From JAABQT01 sp041488375 (GTDB lineage Bacteria > Pseudomonadota > Gammaproteobacteria > Burkholderiales > SG8-39), in the NCBI GenBank assembly GCA_041488375.1, contig JBGPPD010000002.1:1-64000 (forward strand): 64,000 nt of DNA. The letters run 5' to 3'. Positions within the stretch are counted from its first letter, which is position 1. Each line of letters begins with the position of its first letter. This document shows positions 16,744 through 25,149 of the stretch, piece after piece. The notes below the pieces were generated by a model. That model did no database searches. It saw nothing but the letters and a program-made list of their open reading frames with translations, and was not told the DNA's origin. The position numbers and the translations under genes are program-made.

Positions 16744-19563
16744 CTAGGCGACGAGCGCGCGCTCCAGCACGCGCGCCACGTGCAGGGCGCGCCGCTCGGT
16801 GCCGTCGGCGATCTGGTGGCGGCAGCTGGTGCCGTCGGCGACGATCAGCGTCTCGGCGCCGGCCTGGCGCACCGCGGGCAGCAGGGTCAGCTCGGCCATT
16901 TTCATCGATATCTCGTAGTGCTCGGCCTCGTAGCCGAAGCTGCCCGCCATGCCGCAGCAGCTCGATTCGACGCTCGACACCTTGAGGCCGGGTACCAGGG
17001 ACAGCACGCGTTGCACCGCGCCCATCGCGCCGAACGCCTTCTGGTGGCAGTGGCCGTGCAGCAGCGCTTGCTGCTCGAGCGGCTTGAGCTTGAGCTGCAG
17101 CCGCCCGCCTTCCGCTTCCCGCGCGAGGAATTCCTCGAACAGAAACGCATTCGCCGCCAGCGCCTTGGTCTCCGGCAGCAGGACCGTGTACTCGTCGCGC
17201 AGCGTGTACAGGCAGGAAGGTTCGAGACCCAGGATCGGTACGCCGTTCGCGACCCACGGCTTCAGGGCGTCGATCAGGCGCTGCGCCTCGCGCTTGGCCT
17301 CTTCCACCAGGCCGGCCGAGAGGAAAGTCCGGCCGCAGCACAAGGGCCGCTGGCCGAAGGTGGGTTGCGCAACGTGCACCCGGTAGCCGGCTGCCTCCAG
17401 CACGCGCACCGCGGCGCGCGCGTTCTCCGGCTCGAAGTAACGGTTGAAGGTATCCACCAGCAGCACCACCTCGCGGCCGCCGCGCTTGGTCCACACCCGG
17501 TCGACGAAGTAGTTGGCCCGCCATGCAGGCAGCGCGCGCCGCGTGGAGAACCCGAGCGCGGACCTTGACCAGCGCGAGACCAGGTTCGCGACCGGGGCCA
17601 GGCGCGCCGCCCAAGGCGCGTAGCGCGGCAGCCAGGCGATAGCGCGGTCGCGCAGCGAGAGGCCGTGGCGCGCCTTGTAGTGGGCGAGGAACTCGAGCTT
17701 CATGCGCGCCATGTCCACGCCGGTCGGGCACTCGCGCTTGCAGCCCTTGCAGGACACGCACAGGTCGAGGGCCTGCTGCACGTCCGCCTCGGCGTTCGCT
17801 CCCAACTGGCCCGACAGGGCGAGGCGCAGCGTGTTGGCGCGGCCGCGCGTGAGATGGGCCTCGTCGCGCGTGACGCGGTAGGACGGGCACATGGTGCCGG
17901 CGTCGAACTTTCGGCAGTGGCCGTTGTTGTTGCACATCTCCACGGCCTTGTCGACGCCGCCCCACTCCGACCAGTCGAGCACCGGGATCGGCGCTTTGGC
18001 CGCGTAACCCGGCGGAAAGCGGAACAGGCGCGCGTCGTCCATCTTCGATGGATTGACGATCTTGCCCGGGTTCATCAGGCCCTTGGGGTCGAGCCAGGAC
18101 TTGATTTCGCCCAGGCAGGCGGTGAGCCGCGGGCCGAAGAACGGCGCGATCCACTCCGAGCGCACCAGTCCGTCGCCGTGCTCGCCCGAGTAGGCGCCCT
18201 TGTATTGCTTGACCATGGCGCAGGCTTCCTCGGCGATGGCGCGCATCTTGGCGGCGTCGCCGGCCCGCATGTCGAGGATCGGCCGCACGTGCAGCGTGCC
18301 GACAGAGGCATGCGCGTACCAGGTGCCGCGCGTGCCGTGCTTCGCGAACACCTGCGTCAGGCGGTCCGTGTATTCGGCGAGGTGCTCGAGCGGCACCGCG
18401 CAGTCCTCGATGAAGGACACCGGCTTGCCGTCGCCCTTGATCGACATCATGATGTTGAGGCCGGCCTTGCGCACTTCCCACAGGTCCCTCTGCAATTTCG
18501 CTTCGGTCACTTCGACCACGCTGCCCGGCAGGCCGAGGTCGGCCATCAGCTGCACCAGCTGCTTCAGCTTCGCGACTTGCGCCGCAGCATCATCGCCCGA
18601 GAACTCGACCAGCAGGATCGCGTCCGGCTCGCCGCGGATCACCGTGTCCACCGTGGCGCGAAATGCCGCGATGTCGCGCGCCAGGCCGATCATCGTGCGA
18701 TCCACCAGCTCCACTGCCGAAGGTCCGAGCTTGACGATGTGCTGCGTGAGGTCCATCGCCGTGTGGAACTTGGGGAAGCGGCATACGCCGAGCACCCTGT
18801 GCGCGGGGAGCGGGCTCAACTTGAGGCGGATGCGCTCGAACCAGGCGAGCGTGCCTTCCGAGCCGACCAGCAGGTGGGCCGAGTTCTCGTACGGCGGGCC
18901 GAGGTGGTCCAGGTTGTAGCCGGCGACCCGGCGCAGCACCTTGGGAAAGCGCACTGCGATCTCTTCCTTCTCGCGCTCGTAGAGCGCACGCAGCTTCCTC
19001 GTCAGTTCCGAGTCGTCGGTCATCGGGCCGAAACGCCGTGCGCGGCCGTCGCTGGTGACGGCGTCGATGGCGTGCACGTTGTGCACCATGTTGCCGTAGG
19101 CGATCGAGCGCGAGCCGCAGGAGTTGTTGCCCGCCATGCCCCCCAGCGTCGCCTGCGCGCTGGTGGAGACGTCCACGGGAAACCACAGGCCGTGCGGGCG
19201 CAGTTGCGCGTTCAGGGCGTCCAGCACCAGCCCGGGCTGCACCAGGGCGCTGCGTTGTCCGGCGTCGACTTCGAGCAGGCGGTCGAGGTGCTTGGAGCCG
19301 TCGATGACCAGTGCCGCGCCCACCGTCTGTCCGCATTGCGAACTGCCGGCGCCGCGCGGGAGCACCGGCACGCCGGACTCGACGGCGATGGCGAGCGCCG
19401 TGCGCGCCGCTTCCTCGGTGCGCGGCAGCACCACGCCGAGCGGCATCACTTGATAGATCGAGGCATCGGTGGCGTAGCGGCCGCGGGAAGCGGCGTCGAA
19501 CAGGATCTCCCCGTCGACTTCCTTGTGCAGCCGGTGCGCAAGCGGGGACGACGCTTCGCTCAT
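16744..19563 (-). CDS. FAD-linked oxidase/Fe-S dehydrogenase fusion (GlcD-GlcF or D-lactate dehydrogenase type)
   Basis: A 939-residue fusion. The N-terminal PCMH-type FAD domain has VLPRGAGSSQCGQT and GGMAGNNSCGSRS. An FAD-oxidase C-terminal domain follows, then a 4Fe-4S segment CVSCKGCKRECPTGVDMAR near residues 600-615 and a C-terminal CCG domain (FGQRPLCCGRTF, SSCCGMAGSFGYE). It should oxidise a D-2-hydroxy acid such as glycolate or D-lactate, passing electrons to quinone or a cytochrome. Its regulator overlaps the start by ATGA, and serine-glyoxylate aminotransferase is divergent, which favours glycolate. Confidence 0.88.
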   Translation of the reverse strand: MSEASSPLAHRLHKEVDGEILFDAASRGRYATDASIYQVMPLGVVLPRTEEAARTALAIAVESGVPVLPRGAGSSQCGQTVGAALVIDGSKHLDRLLEVDAGQRSALVQPGLVLDALNAQLRPHGLWFPVDVSTSAQATLGGMAGNNSCGSRSIAYGNMVHNVHAIDAVTSDGRARRFGPMTDDSELTRKLRALYEREKEEIAVRFPKVLRRVAGYNLDHLGPPYENSAHLLVGSEGTLAWFERIRLKLSPLPAHRVLGVCRFPKFHTAMDLTQHIVKLGPSAVELVDRTMIGLARDIAAFRATVDTVIRGEPDAILLVEFSGDDAAAQVAKLKQLVQLMADLGLPGSVVEVTEAKLQRDLWEVRKAGLNIMMSIKGDGKPVSFIEDCAVPLEHLAEYTDRLTQVFAKHGTRGTWYAHASVGTLHVRPILDMRAGDAAKMRAIAEEACAMVKQYKGAYSGEHGDGLVRSEWIAPFFGPRLTACLGEIKSWLDPKGLMNPGKIVNPSKMDDARLFRFPPGYAAKAPIPVLDWSEWGGVDKAVEMCNNNGHCRKFDAGTMCPSYRVTRDEAHLTRGRANTLRLALSGQLGANAEADVQQALDLCVSCKGCKRECPTGVDMARMKLEFLAHYKARHGLSLRDRAIAWLPRYAPWAARLAPVANLVSRWSRSALGFSTRRALPAWRANYFVDRVWTKRGGREVVLLVDTFNRYFEPENARAAVRVLEAAGYRVHVAQPTFGQRPLCCGRTFLSAGLVEEAKREAQRLIDALKPWVANGVPILGLEPSCLYTLRDEYTVLLPETKALAANAFLFEEFLAREAEGGRLQLKLKPLEQQALLHGHCHQKAFGAMGAVQRVLSLVPGLKVSSVESSCCGMAGSFGYEAEHYEISMKMAELTLLPAVRQAGAETLIVADGTSCRHQIADGTERRALHVARVLERALVA

Positions 19564-20249
19564 GCTGCCTCGCGCGCCGGCGCCGCCCGCAGATCGGCCA
19601 GCACGCTCGAGAGCTTGTGCGCCAGATGGTCCGCAAGCAGCGCCTTGATGCGGACCACGTCGCGCGCAGCGAGCGCCTCGAGGATCTCGCCGTGCTCACG
19701 CACCGCGGCGTCCCAACGCTCCTGCGACAGGTTCGCCATGTAGCGTGCGCGGCGCACGTTCGCGTTCAGTTGCCGGTAGGTGTTGTAGAGCACCGTGTTG
19801 CCGGAGTATTTCACGATCTTCAGGTGGATCGCCTGGTTGAACTTGAAGTAGCCGGCAAGGTCGCTGCGCGCGTGGTTGGCGAGCATCTCCTGGTGCAGCA
19901 AGCGGATCTCGTTGATCTGGCCGTCGCTCGCTTTGACGCAGGCGAATTCGCCGGCGAGCGCCTCGAGCGCGCCCATCACCGCCAGGGTCTCCGCCAGCCG
20001 GACGGCATCGATCTCGGAAACGATCGCGCCGCGGTTCGGCAGCAACTCGACCAAGCCTTCGGTAGCGAGTACCTTGAAAGCCTCGCGCAGCGGGGTGCGT
20101 GACACGCCAATCTGCGCGGTAAGCAGTCGCTCGTTCAAGCGGACCCCGGGGGCGAGTCGCCCTTGGACAATCAGGTCGCGCAGCCTGTCCGCAGCTTCCT
20201 CGTGCAGGGGCCGACGGGTGATGGAAGTGATGTCTTGCGAGAATGTCAT
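19560..20249 (-). CDS. GntR-family (FCD/FadR subfamily) transcriptional regulator
   Basis: A 229-residue regulator. The N-terminal winged helix contains RLNERLLTAQIGVSRTPLREAFKVL, and the helical FCD effector domain includes HLKIVKYSGNTVLYNTYRQL. FCD regulators usually bind small carboxylic acids. It ends by overlapping the start of the FAD/Fe-S dehydrogenase (ATGA) and is divergent from the serine-glyoxylate aminotransferase. Palindromic sites in the gap suggest it controls both directions. The start at 20249 is assumed; ten upstream codons are also open. Confidence 0.93.
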   Translation of the reverse strand: MTFSQDITSITRRPLHEEAADRLRDLIVQGRLAPGVRLNERLLTAQIGVSRTPLREAFKVLATEGLVELLPNRGAIVSEIDAVRLAETLAVMGALEALAGEFACVKASDGQINEIRLLHQEMLANHARSDLAGYFKFNQAIHLKIVKYSGNTVLYNTYRQLNANVRRARYMANLSQERWDAAVREHGEILEALAARDVVRIKALLADHLAHKLSSVLADLRAAPAREAA

Positions 20250-20269
20250 TTTGCATGCAGAATACAAAA
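20249..20269. promoter_or_regulatory. Candidate GntR/FCD operator 1
   Basis: Inverted half-sites TTTTG and CAAAA are separated by 11 bases immediately upstream of the regulator gene and share the half-site of the better palindrome at 20310. Location and sequence suggest autoregulation. The symmetry is imperfect inside, so this is a weaker call. Confidence 0.4.
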
Positions 20270-20309
20270 CTTCGTCCAAAATAGCAACTTAAGCTTCTAT
20301 TGTGGTGAG

Positions 20310-20321
20310 TTTGTATACAAA
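20310..20321. promoter_or_regulatory. Candidate GntR/FCD operator 2 (perfect palindrome)
   Basis: TTTGTATACAAA is a perfect 12-base palindrome 14 bases before the start of the serine-glyoxylate aminotransferase gene. It matches the GTnnAC-type core bound by FadR-subfamily GntR proteins. A repressor here would block translation-proximal transcription of the plus-strand genes. Confidence 0.6.
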
Positions 20322-20335
20322 ATGAGGAGATTTGG

Positions 20336-21532
20336 ATGAAGAGGACCGCTGGCCGTCATTTCCTGCAGATTCCGGGACCGACCAACGTACCCGACCGGGT
20401 CCTGCGCGCGATCGACCTCCCGACCATGGACCACCGCGGGCCGGATTTCGCCGAACTCGGCAAGGCGGTCCTCGACGGCATGAAGCGCGTCTTCAAGACC
20501 AAGGGCCAGGTGGTGATCTATCCCGCCTCCGGCACCGGCGCCTGGGAAGCCGCGCTCGTCAACACGCTCTCGCCCGGCGACCAGGTCCTGATGTACGAGA
20601 CGGGGCACTTCGCGAGCCTGTGGCAGAAGATGGCCGCAAAGCTCGGGCTGCAGCCAGAGTTCCTCGCGGGCGACTGGCGGACCGGGGCGGACCCGGCTGC
20701 CGTCGAAAGGCGCCTGCGCGAGGACGCCGGCCATCGCCTCAAGGCAGTCTGCGTTGTGCACAACGAGACTTCGACTGGCGTCACTTCACGCATCGGCGAA
20801 GTGCGCAAGGCGATCGACGCGGCAAGACATCCCGCGCTGTTGATGGTGGACACCATCTCGTCGCTCGCGTCGATCGACTACCGGCACGACGAGTGGGGCG
20901 TGGACGTCACCGTCGGCGGCTCGCAGAAGGGCTTGATGCTGCCGCCGGGGCTGTCCTTCAATGCAATTTCCGACAAGGCGCTGGCCGCTGCCAGGTTGGC
21001 GAAGCTGCCGCGCGCCTACTGGGGATGGGAGGAAATGATCGCCAACGGCAAGGCGGGCTATTTCCCCTACACGCCCGCCACCAACCTGCTCTACGGCCTG
21101 CGCGAAGCGCTGAAGATGCTGCTGGACGAAGAGGGCCTCGACAACGTCTTCGCGAGACACCAGCGCCACGCGGAAGCCACGCGCCGCGCAGTGCGCGCCT
21201 GGGGGCTGGAAGTGCTGGCGACGAATCCCGCCGAATACAGCGGGGCGCTCACCGCGGTTCTGCTGCCGGCGGGACACGACGCCGACCGGGTACGCAAGAT
21301 CATCCTCGAGCATTTCGACATGTCGCTCGGCACGGGCCTCGGCAAGCTCGCGGGCAAGGTGTTCCGCATCGGCCACTTGGGCGACCTCAACGACCTGACG
21401 CTGATGGGCACGCTGGCGGGCGTCGAGATGGGCCTGCAGCTCGCGGGAGTGCCCGCCAAGCAAGCCGGCGTGCAGGCCGCCATGCAATACCTCGCCTCGG
21501 TCCACGCGGCCGAGAAGCGCGCGGCGGCATGA
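20336..21532 (+). CDS. Serine-glyoxylate aminotransferase family protein
   Basis: Class V PLP aminotransferase, 398 residues. The N-terminus FLQIPGPTNVPDRVLRA, YPASGTGAWEAALVNTL, and the PLP lysine K198 in VGGSQKGLMLPPG are typical of serine-glyoxylate and alanine-glyoxylate aminotransferases. Likely reaction: serine plus glyoxylate to hydroxypyruvate plus glycine. A good ribosome site (GAGGAG) precedes the ATG. The downstream crotonase overlaps by ATGA. Beside a glycolate-type dehydrogenase, a role in glyoxylate assimilation is the simplest reading. Confidence 0.9.
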   Translation: MKRTAGRHFLQIPGPTNVPDRVLRAIDLPTMDHRGPDFAELGKAVLDGMKRVFKTKGQVVIYPASGTGAWEAALVNTLSPGDQVLMYETGHFASLWQKMAAKLGLQPEFLAGDWRTGADPAAVERRLREDAGHRLKAVCVVHNETSTGVTSRIGEVRKAIDAARHPALLMVDTISSLASIDYRHDEWGVDVTVGGSQKGLMLPPGLSFNAISDKALAAARLAKLPRAYWGWEEMIANGKAGYFPYTPATNLLYGLREALKMLLDEEGLDNVFARHQRHAEATRRAVRAWGLEVLATNPAEYSGALTAVLLPAGHDADRVRKIILEHFDMSLGTGLGKLAGKVFRIGHLGDLNDLTLMGTLAGVEMGLQLAGVPAKQAGVQAAMQYLASVHAAEKRAAA

Positions 21533-22308
21533 GCGAGCCGGTCTACGTCGAGCGCGACGGCGACCTCGCCACCGTCGTCCTCAACCGGCCGGAGCGCATG
21601 AATGCGCTCGACAAGGCGATGTGGATGCGCCTGGGCGCCGCCATGCGCGAGCTCGGCGCGGACGAGCACCTGCGCTGCATCGTGTTGCGCGGCGCGGGCG
21701 GCAAGGCGTTTGCCGCGGGCGCCGACATCAGCGAGTTCGCCAACGAGCGCGCCAACGCCGCGCAGGCAAGACGCTACGGCGAGGACGTCGCCGGCTCGAT
21801 GCGCGCGCTGGCGGCGTGCCGCCATCCCACCGTGGCGCTGATCGAAGGCGCTTGCGTGGGCGGAGGGCTGCTCGTCGCCTCGCAATGCGATCTCAGGATC
21901 TGCAACGAGTCGGCGCGCTTCGGCGTGCCGGTGAAGAACCTCGGCCTCACCGAAGCCTACGACGAGCTGCAGGGCATGCTGCGCGTGCTCGGGGCCGCGG
22001 CGAGCCTCGAGATCCTGCTCGAGGGGCGCATTTGGGGCGCTCGCGAAGCCTACGAGAAGGGGCTCGTCAGCCGTGTGGTCCCGGATGCCGAGGTGGTCAA
22101 GGAAGCCTACGCCGCTGCGCGGCGCGTCGCGGACGGCGCGCCGCTGGTGGCGCGCTGGCACAAGAAATTCATCCGCCGGCTGGCCGATCCCCGCCCACTC
22201 AGCACGGAGGAAACCGCCGAGAGCTACGCCTGTTTCGACACTGAGGACTTCCGCATCGGCTATCGGGCGTTCCTGGACAAGAAGAAGCCGCAGTTCAGCG
22301 GGCGCTAA
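21529..22308 (+). CDS. Enoyl-CoA hydratase/isomerase family protein
   Basis: Crotonase-fold protein, 259 residues. The first oxyanion-hole segment is FAAGADISEF, and the second is EGACVGGGLLVASQCDLRI. The usual GGTQRL stretch after the NLGL segment is replaced by LTEAYDELQGM, so the catalytic glutamates of a standard hydratase may not be where expected. It is coupled to the aminotransferase upstream. Its place in glyoxylate metabolism is unclear; it could act on the product of the CoA transferase next door. Confidence 0.85.
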   Translation: MSEPVYVERDGDLATVVLNRPERMNALDKAMWMRLGAAMRELGADEHLRCIVLRGAGGKAFAAGADISEFANERANAAQARRYGEDVAGSMRALAACRHPTVALIEGACVGGGLLVASQCDLRICNESARFGVPVKNLGLTEAYDELQGMLRVLGAAASLEILLEGRIWGAREAYEKGLVSRVVPDAEVVKEAYAAARRVADGAPLVARWHKKFIRRLADPRPLSTEETAESYACFDTEDFRIGYRAFLDKKKPQFSGR

Positions 22309-22331
22309 GGCGCGCTGACTCGGCCAGCAGC

Positions 22332-23543
22332 CTAGATCGCGCCCTCGGCGCGCAGCGCCGCGATCTGCGCGGGGCTCCTGCCGAGGCGCTCGCGCAGGAT
22401 CTGCTCGGTGTGCTCGCCGAGCGTCGGCGGCGCGAGCTTGTATTCCAGCGGCGTGCCCGAAAAGCGCATCGGGCTCGCCACCGTCGGCAGCTTGCCGGCC
22501 ACCGGGTGGTCCAATTCGACGCGCACGCCGCGCGCGCGCACCTGCGGCTCCTCGAATACCTGCGCCAGGTCGTTGATCGGCCCGTTGGGCACGCCAGCGG
22601 CTTCCAGCCGCGCCAGCCACTCGTGCGTGGAGCGGGTCGCGAAGATGTCCTGCAGCAGCCGCGTCAGTTCAGCGCGGTTCTCCACCCGCTTGCCGTTGGT
22701 GGCGAAACGCGCATCGCCGGCCAGTTCCGGGCAGCCGGCCGCGTCGCAGAACTTGCGGTAGAGATTGTCGTTGCCGCAGGCGATGATGACCTCGCCGTCG
22801 GCGGTGCGAAACGGCTGGTAGGGCACGATGTTCGGGTGCAGGTTGCCGATGCGCGCCGGCGGCTTGCCGGTCGCGAAGTAGTTGGTGTTCTGGTAGGCCA
22901 GCAGCGCAATCTGCGAATCCAGCAGCGCGAGGTCGAGATGCTGTCCCTTGCCGGATTCCGCGCGATGCGCGAGCGCCGCGCAGATGGCGATCGAGGCGTA
23001 CATGCCGGTGATGATGTCGGCAACTGGAACTCCCGCGCGCATCGGCTCGCCGCCAGGCTCGCCGGAGACGCTCATCATGCCGCCCATGCCCTGGATCATG
23101 AAGTCGTAGCCCGGTCGCTCGCGGTACGGCCCGGTCTGGCCGAACCCGGTGACCGAGCAGTAGATGAGCTGCGGGTTGAGGCCCTGCAGGTCGTCGTAGC
23201 CCAGCCCGTAGCGCGCTAAGTCGCCGACCTTGTAGTTCTCGATCAGGACGTCGCTGGATCGGGCGAGTTCCCTGATGAGCGCCTGGCCCGCCGGACTCGA
23301 GATGTTGACCGTGACCGACTTCTTGCCGCGGTTGGCGGAGGTGAAATAGGCGGAGTCCTTCGTGTCCCGGCCTGCGCGGTCCTTCACCCAAGGCGGCCCA
23401 AAGGCGCGCGAATCGTCGCCGATCTTCGGCCGTTCGATCTTGATCACTTCCGCGCCCAGGTCGGCGAGGTTCTGCCCGGCCCAGGGCCCGGCCAGTACGC
23501 GCGACAGATCGAGCACCCGGATATGCGACAACGGTCCTGCCAT
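22332..23543 (-). CDS. Class III (CaiB/BaiF) CoA transferase
   Basis: A 403-residue family III CoA transferase. It has the N-terminal VLDLSRVLAGPWAGQNLADLGAEVIKIERP block, GYDFMIQGMGG, and VADIITGMYA, which probably holds the catalytic Asp. AAGGGGG stands about eight bases before the ATG at 23543, so that start is preferred over one two codons upstream. The acyl acceptor is unknown; formyl-, succinyl- and citramalate-type enzymes look alike at this level. It is convergent with the crotonase gene and ten bases downstream of the TauE gene. Confidence 0.88.
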   Translation of the reverse strand: MAGPLSHIRVLDLSRVLAGPWAGQNLADLGAEVIKIERPKIGDDSRAFGPPWVKDRAGRDTKDSAYFTSANRGKKSVTVNISSPAGQALIRELARSSDVLIENYKVGDLARYGLGYDDLQGLNPQLIYCSVTGFGQTGPYRERPGYDFMIQGMGGMMSVSGEPGGEPMRAGVPVADIITGMYASIAICAALAHRAESGKGQHLDLALLDSQIALLAYQNTNYFATGKPPARIGNLHPNIVPYQPFRTADGEVIIACGNDNLYRKFCDAAGCPELAGDARFATNGKRVENRAELTRLLQDIFATRSTHEWLARLEAAGVPNGPINDLAQVFEEPQVRARGVRVELDHPVAGKLPTVASPMRFSGTPLEYKLAPPTLGEHTEQILRERLGRSPAQIAALRAEGAI

Positions 23544-23559
23544 GTTCATGTCCCCCTTG

Positions 23560-24354
23560 TCACCACAAGTGTGCCAGCATGCGCAGCCCTAGCGCGAGCA
23601 GCGTCAGCGCGAACACCATGCGCAAACGCTTCACCGGCAGCCGGTGCGCCAGGCGCGCGCCGAGCGGCGCCATCGGCATGCTGGCGGCCACGACCAGCAG
23701 CAGAGCCGGCAGGTACACATAACCCAGGCTCCATGGCGGCAGGTCGGACACGCGCATGCCTTGCACTACATAGCCGACCGTGCCCGCCACCGCGATCGGA
23801 AAACCGTTCGCCGCGGCCGTGCCGATGGCGCGTTTCAACGGCAGATTGCACCACGCAAGGAACGGGATCGAAAGGAACGCGCCACCCGCCGCCAGCACGC
23901 TCGAAATGGCGCCGATGCCGGCGCCGGCTGCGAACAGCCCGCCACTGCCCGGCAGCTGGCGCCCGGGCTTCGGCTTGATCTCCACGAACATTTGCGCAGC
24001 CGCGTAAAACATGAATCCGGTGAAGAACACCGCCAGCGGCCGCGTCGGGATGAAGCTGGCGAGCAGCGCGGCCGCCAGCGAGCCCGCGAGGATGCCGGGC
24101 GCCATCGCGCGCGCCACCGGCCAGTCCACGCCGCCGTGGCGGTGATGCGCGCGCACGCTGGAAAGCGACGTGAACGTGATCGTCGCCAGCGAAGTGGCAA
24201 GCGCCAGATGCATCATGTGCTCGCCCGGAAAGCCATTGGCGGTGAATACGAAAACCAGCATCGGCACCATCACCATGCCCCCGCCGATGCCGAGCAGTCC
24301 CGCGAGGAACCCCACGGTCACGCCGATGACGAGGTAAGCCCACCACCAGTCCAC
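23560..24354 (-). CDS. TauE/SafE family anion permease
   Basis: Inner-membrane protein of 264 residues with about eight helices in two repeats. The repeat signatures are GFLAGLLGIGGGMVMVP and AGAGIGAISSVLAAGGAFLSIP. Family members export sulfite, sulfoacetate or similar anions; the substrate here is not known. It starts with GTG at 24354, sharing one base with the stop of the HAD gene. It lies in the same tandem as the sortase-system kinase genes and the CoA transferase. Confidence 0.9.
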   Translation of the reverse strand: MDWWWAYLVIGVTVGFLAGLLGIGGGMVMVPMLVFVFTANGFPGEHMMHLALATSLATITFTSLSSVRAHHRHGGVDWPVARAMAPGILAGSLAAALLASFIPTRPLAVFFTGFMFYAAAQMFVEIKPKPGRQLPGSGGLFAAGAGIGAISSVLAAGGAFLSIPFLAWCNLPLKRAIGTAAANGFPIAVAGTVGYVVQGMRVSDLPPWSLGYVYLPALLLVVAASMPMAPLGARLAHRLPVKRLRMVFALTLLALGLRMLAHLW

Positions 24355-25136
24355 TAGCGCTCGCCCAGCAGGTGCGCGACAAGCTCGGCGAAGCCTGCGC
24401 CGGCTTGCGCCTGCGTGACGTACTTCGGCGGCGCCGGCAGCCGCCCGGCGAAGCGCGCGACGTTCGCGACGCCGACCGAGTTCGCGAAATAGGCGAACAT
24501 CGGCGCGTCGTTGGGCGAGTCGCCCGCGTAGGCGTACTGCGCATTCGCCGAATCGAGGTCGGTCGCGAACTTCTCGGCGAACAGGATCCTGGTCATGGCC
24601 AGCTTGTCGTAACCGCCAAACCAGCCGTTGACGTGGATCGAACTGATCTTGGCGGACAGGCCCGCTTCACGCATCAGCGCGGCGATGCGCTCCGCCGCCT
24701 CCAACGGCAGCGCCGGCACGTCCTCGCAATAGTCGATCGCGAGGTCGGCTTCGCGGTAGGCCTGGTCGGACGCCAGCGCACAACCCGGGGCCGCGGCGAG
24801 GATGCGCTGCGCGATCGCCGCGAGGCGCGCGCGCTTGTCGGCGCGCGTTGCCTCCGGGTCATGGAAGCGCTTGTGCAGCTTGCCCGATTCGTGGCGGAAA
24901 TAGAACGCCCCGTTCTCGCCCACGACGGCGTCCACCGGCCACATGCGCGCAATGTGGTCGCACCAGCCGGCGGGGCGTCCGGTCACCGCGATCACCATGC
25001 GTCCTGCCTGCTTGAGCCGTTCGAGCGCTGCGTAGGCCTGCGCGGTCAGCCGGCCTTCGGTGGTCAGCGTGTCGTCGATGTCGAACAGCAGGCCGCGCAG
25101 TCGTTCTGCGCCGCGCAACTCGGCTAGCGGCTTCAT
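24354..25136 (-). CDS. HAD-superfamily (type IIB) phosphatase
   Basis: A 260-residue HAD hydrolase. Motif I is LLFDIDDTLTTEG, motif II IAVTGRPAGW, and motif IV GDSPNDAPMF, with a C2 cap as in Cof, sucrose-phosphate and mannosyl-3-phosphoglycerate phosphatases. All catalytic aspartates are present. The substrate is unknown, probably a sugar phosphate. It begins 13 bases after the histidine kinase stop, so it may be part of that transcript. Confidence 0.88.
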   Translation of the reverse strand: MKPLAELRGAERLRGLLFDIDDTLTTEGRLTAQAYAALERLKQAGRMVIAVTGRPAGWCDHIARMWPVDAVVGENGAFYFRHESGKLHKRFHDPEATRADKRARLAAIAQRILAAAPGCALASDQAYREADLAIDYCEDVPALPLEAAERIAALMREAGLSAKISSIHVNGWFGGYDKLAMTRILFAEKFATDLDSANAQYAYAGDSPNDAPMFAYFANSVGVANVARFAGRLPAPPKYVTQAQAGAGFAELVAHLLGER

Positions 25137-25149
25137 GGAGGGCGCGATT

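Noticed and set aside
16649..18481. 610-codon minus-strand frame inside the FAD/Fe-S dehydrogenase
   Set aside because: Low-complexity Arg/Gly/Ala-rich translation, a shadow of the 939-residue gene in another frame.
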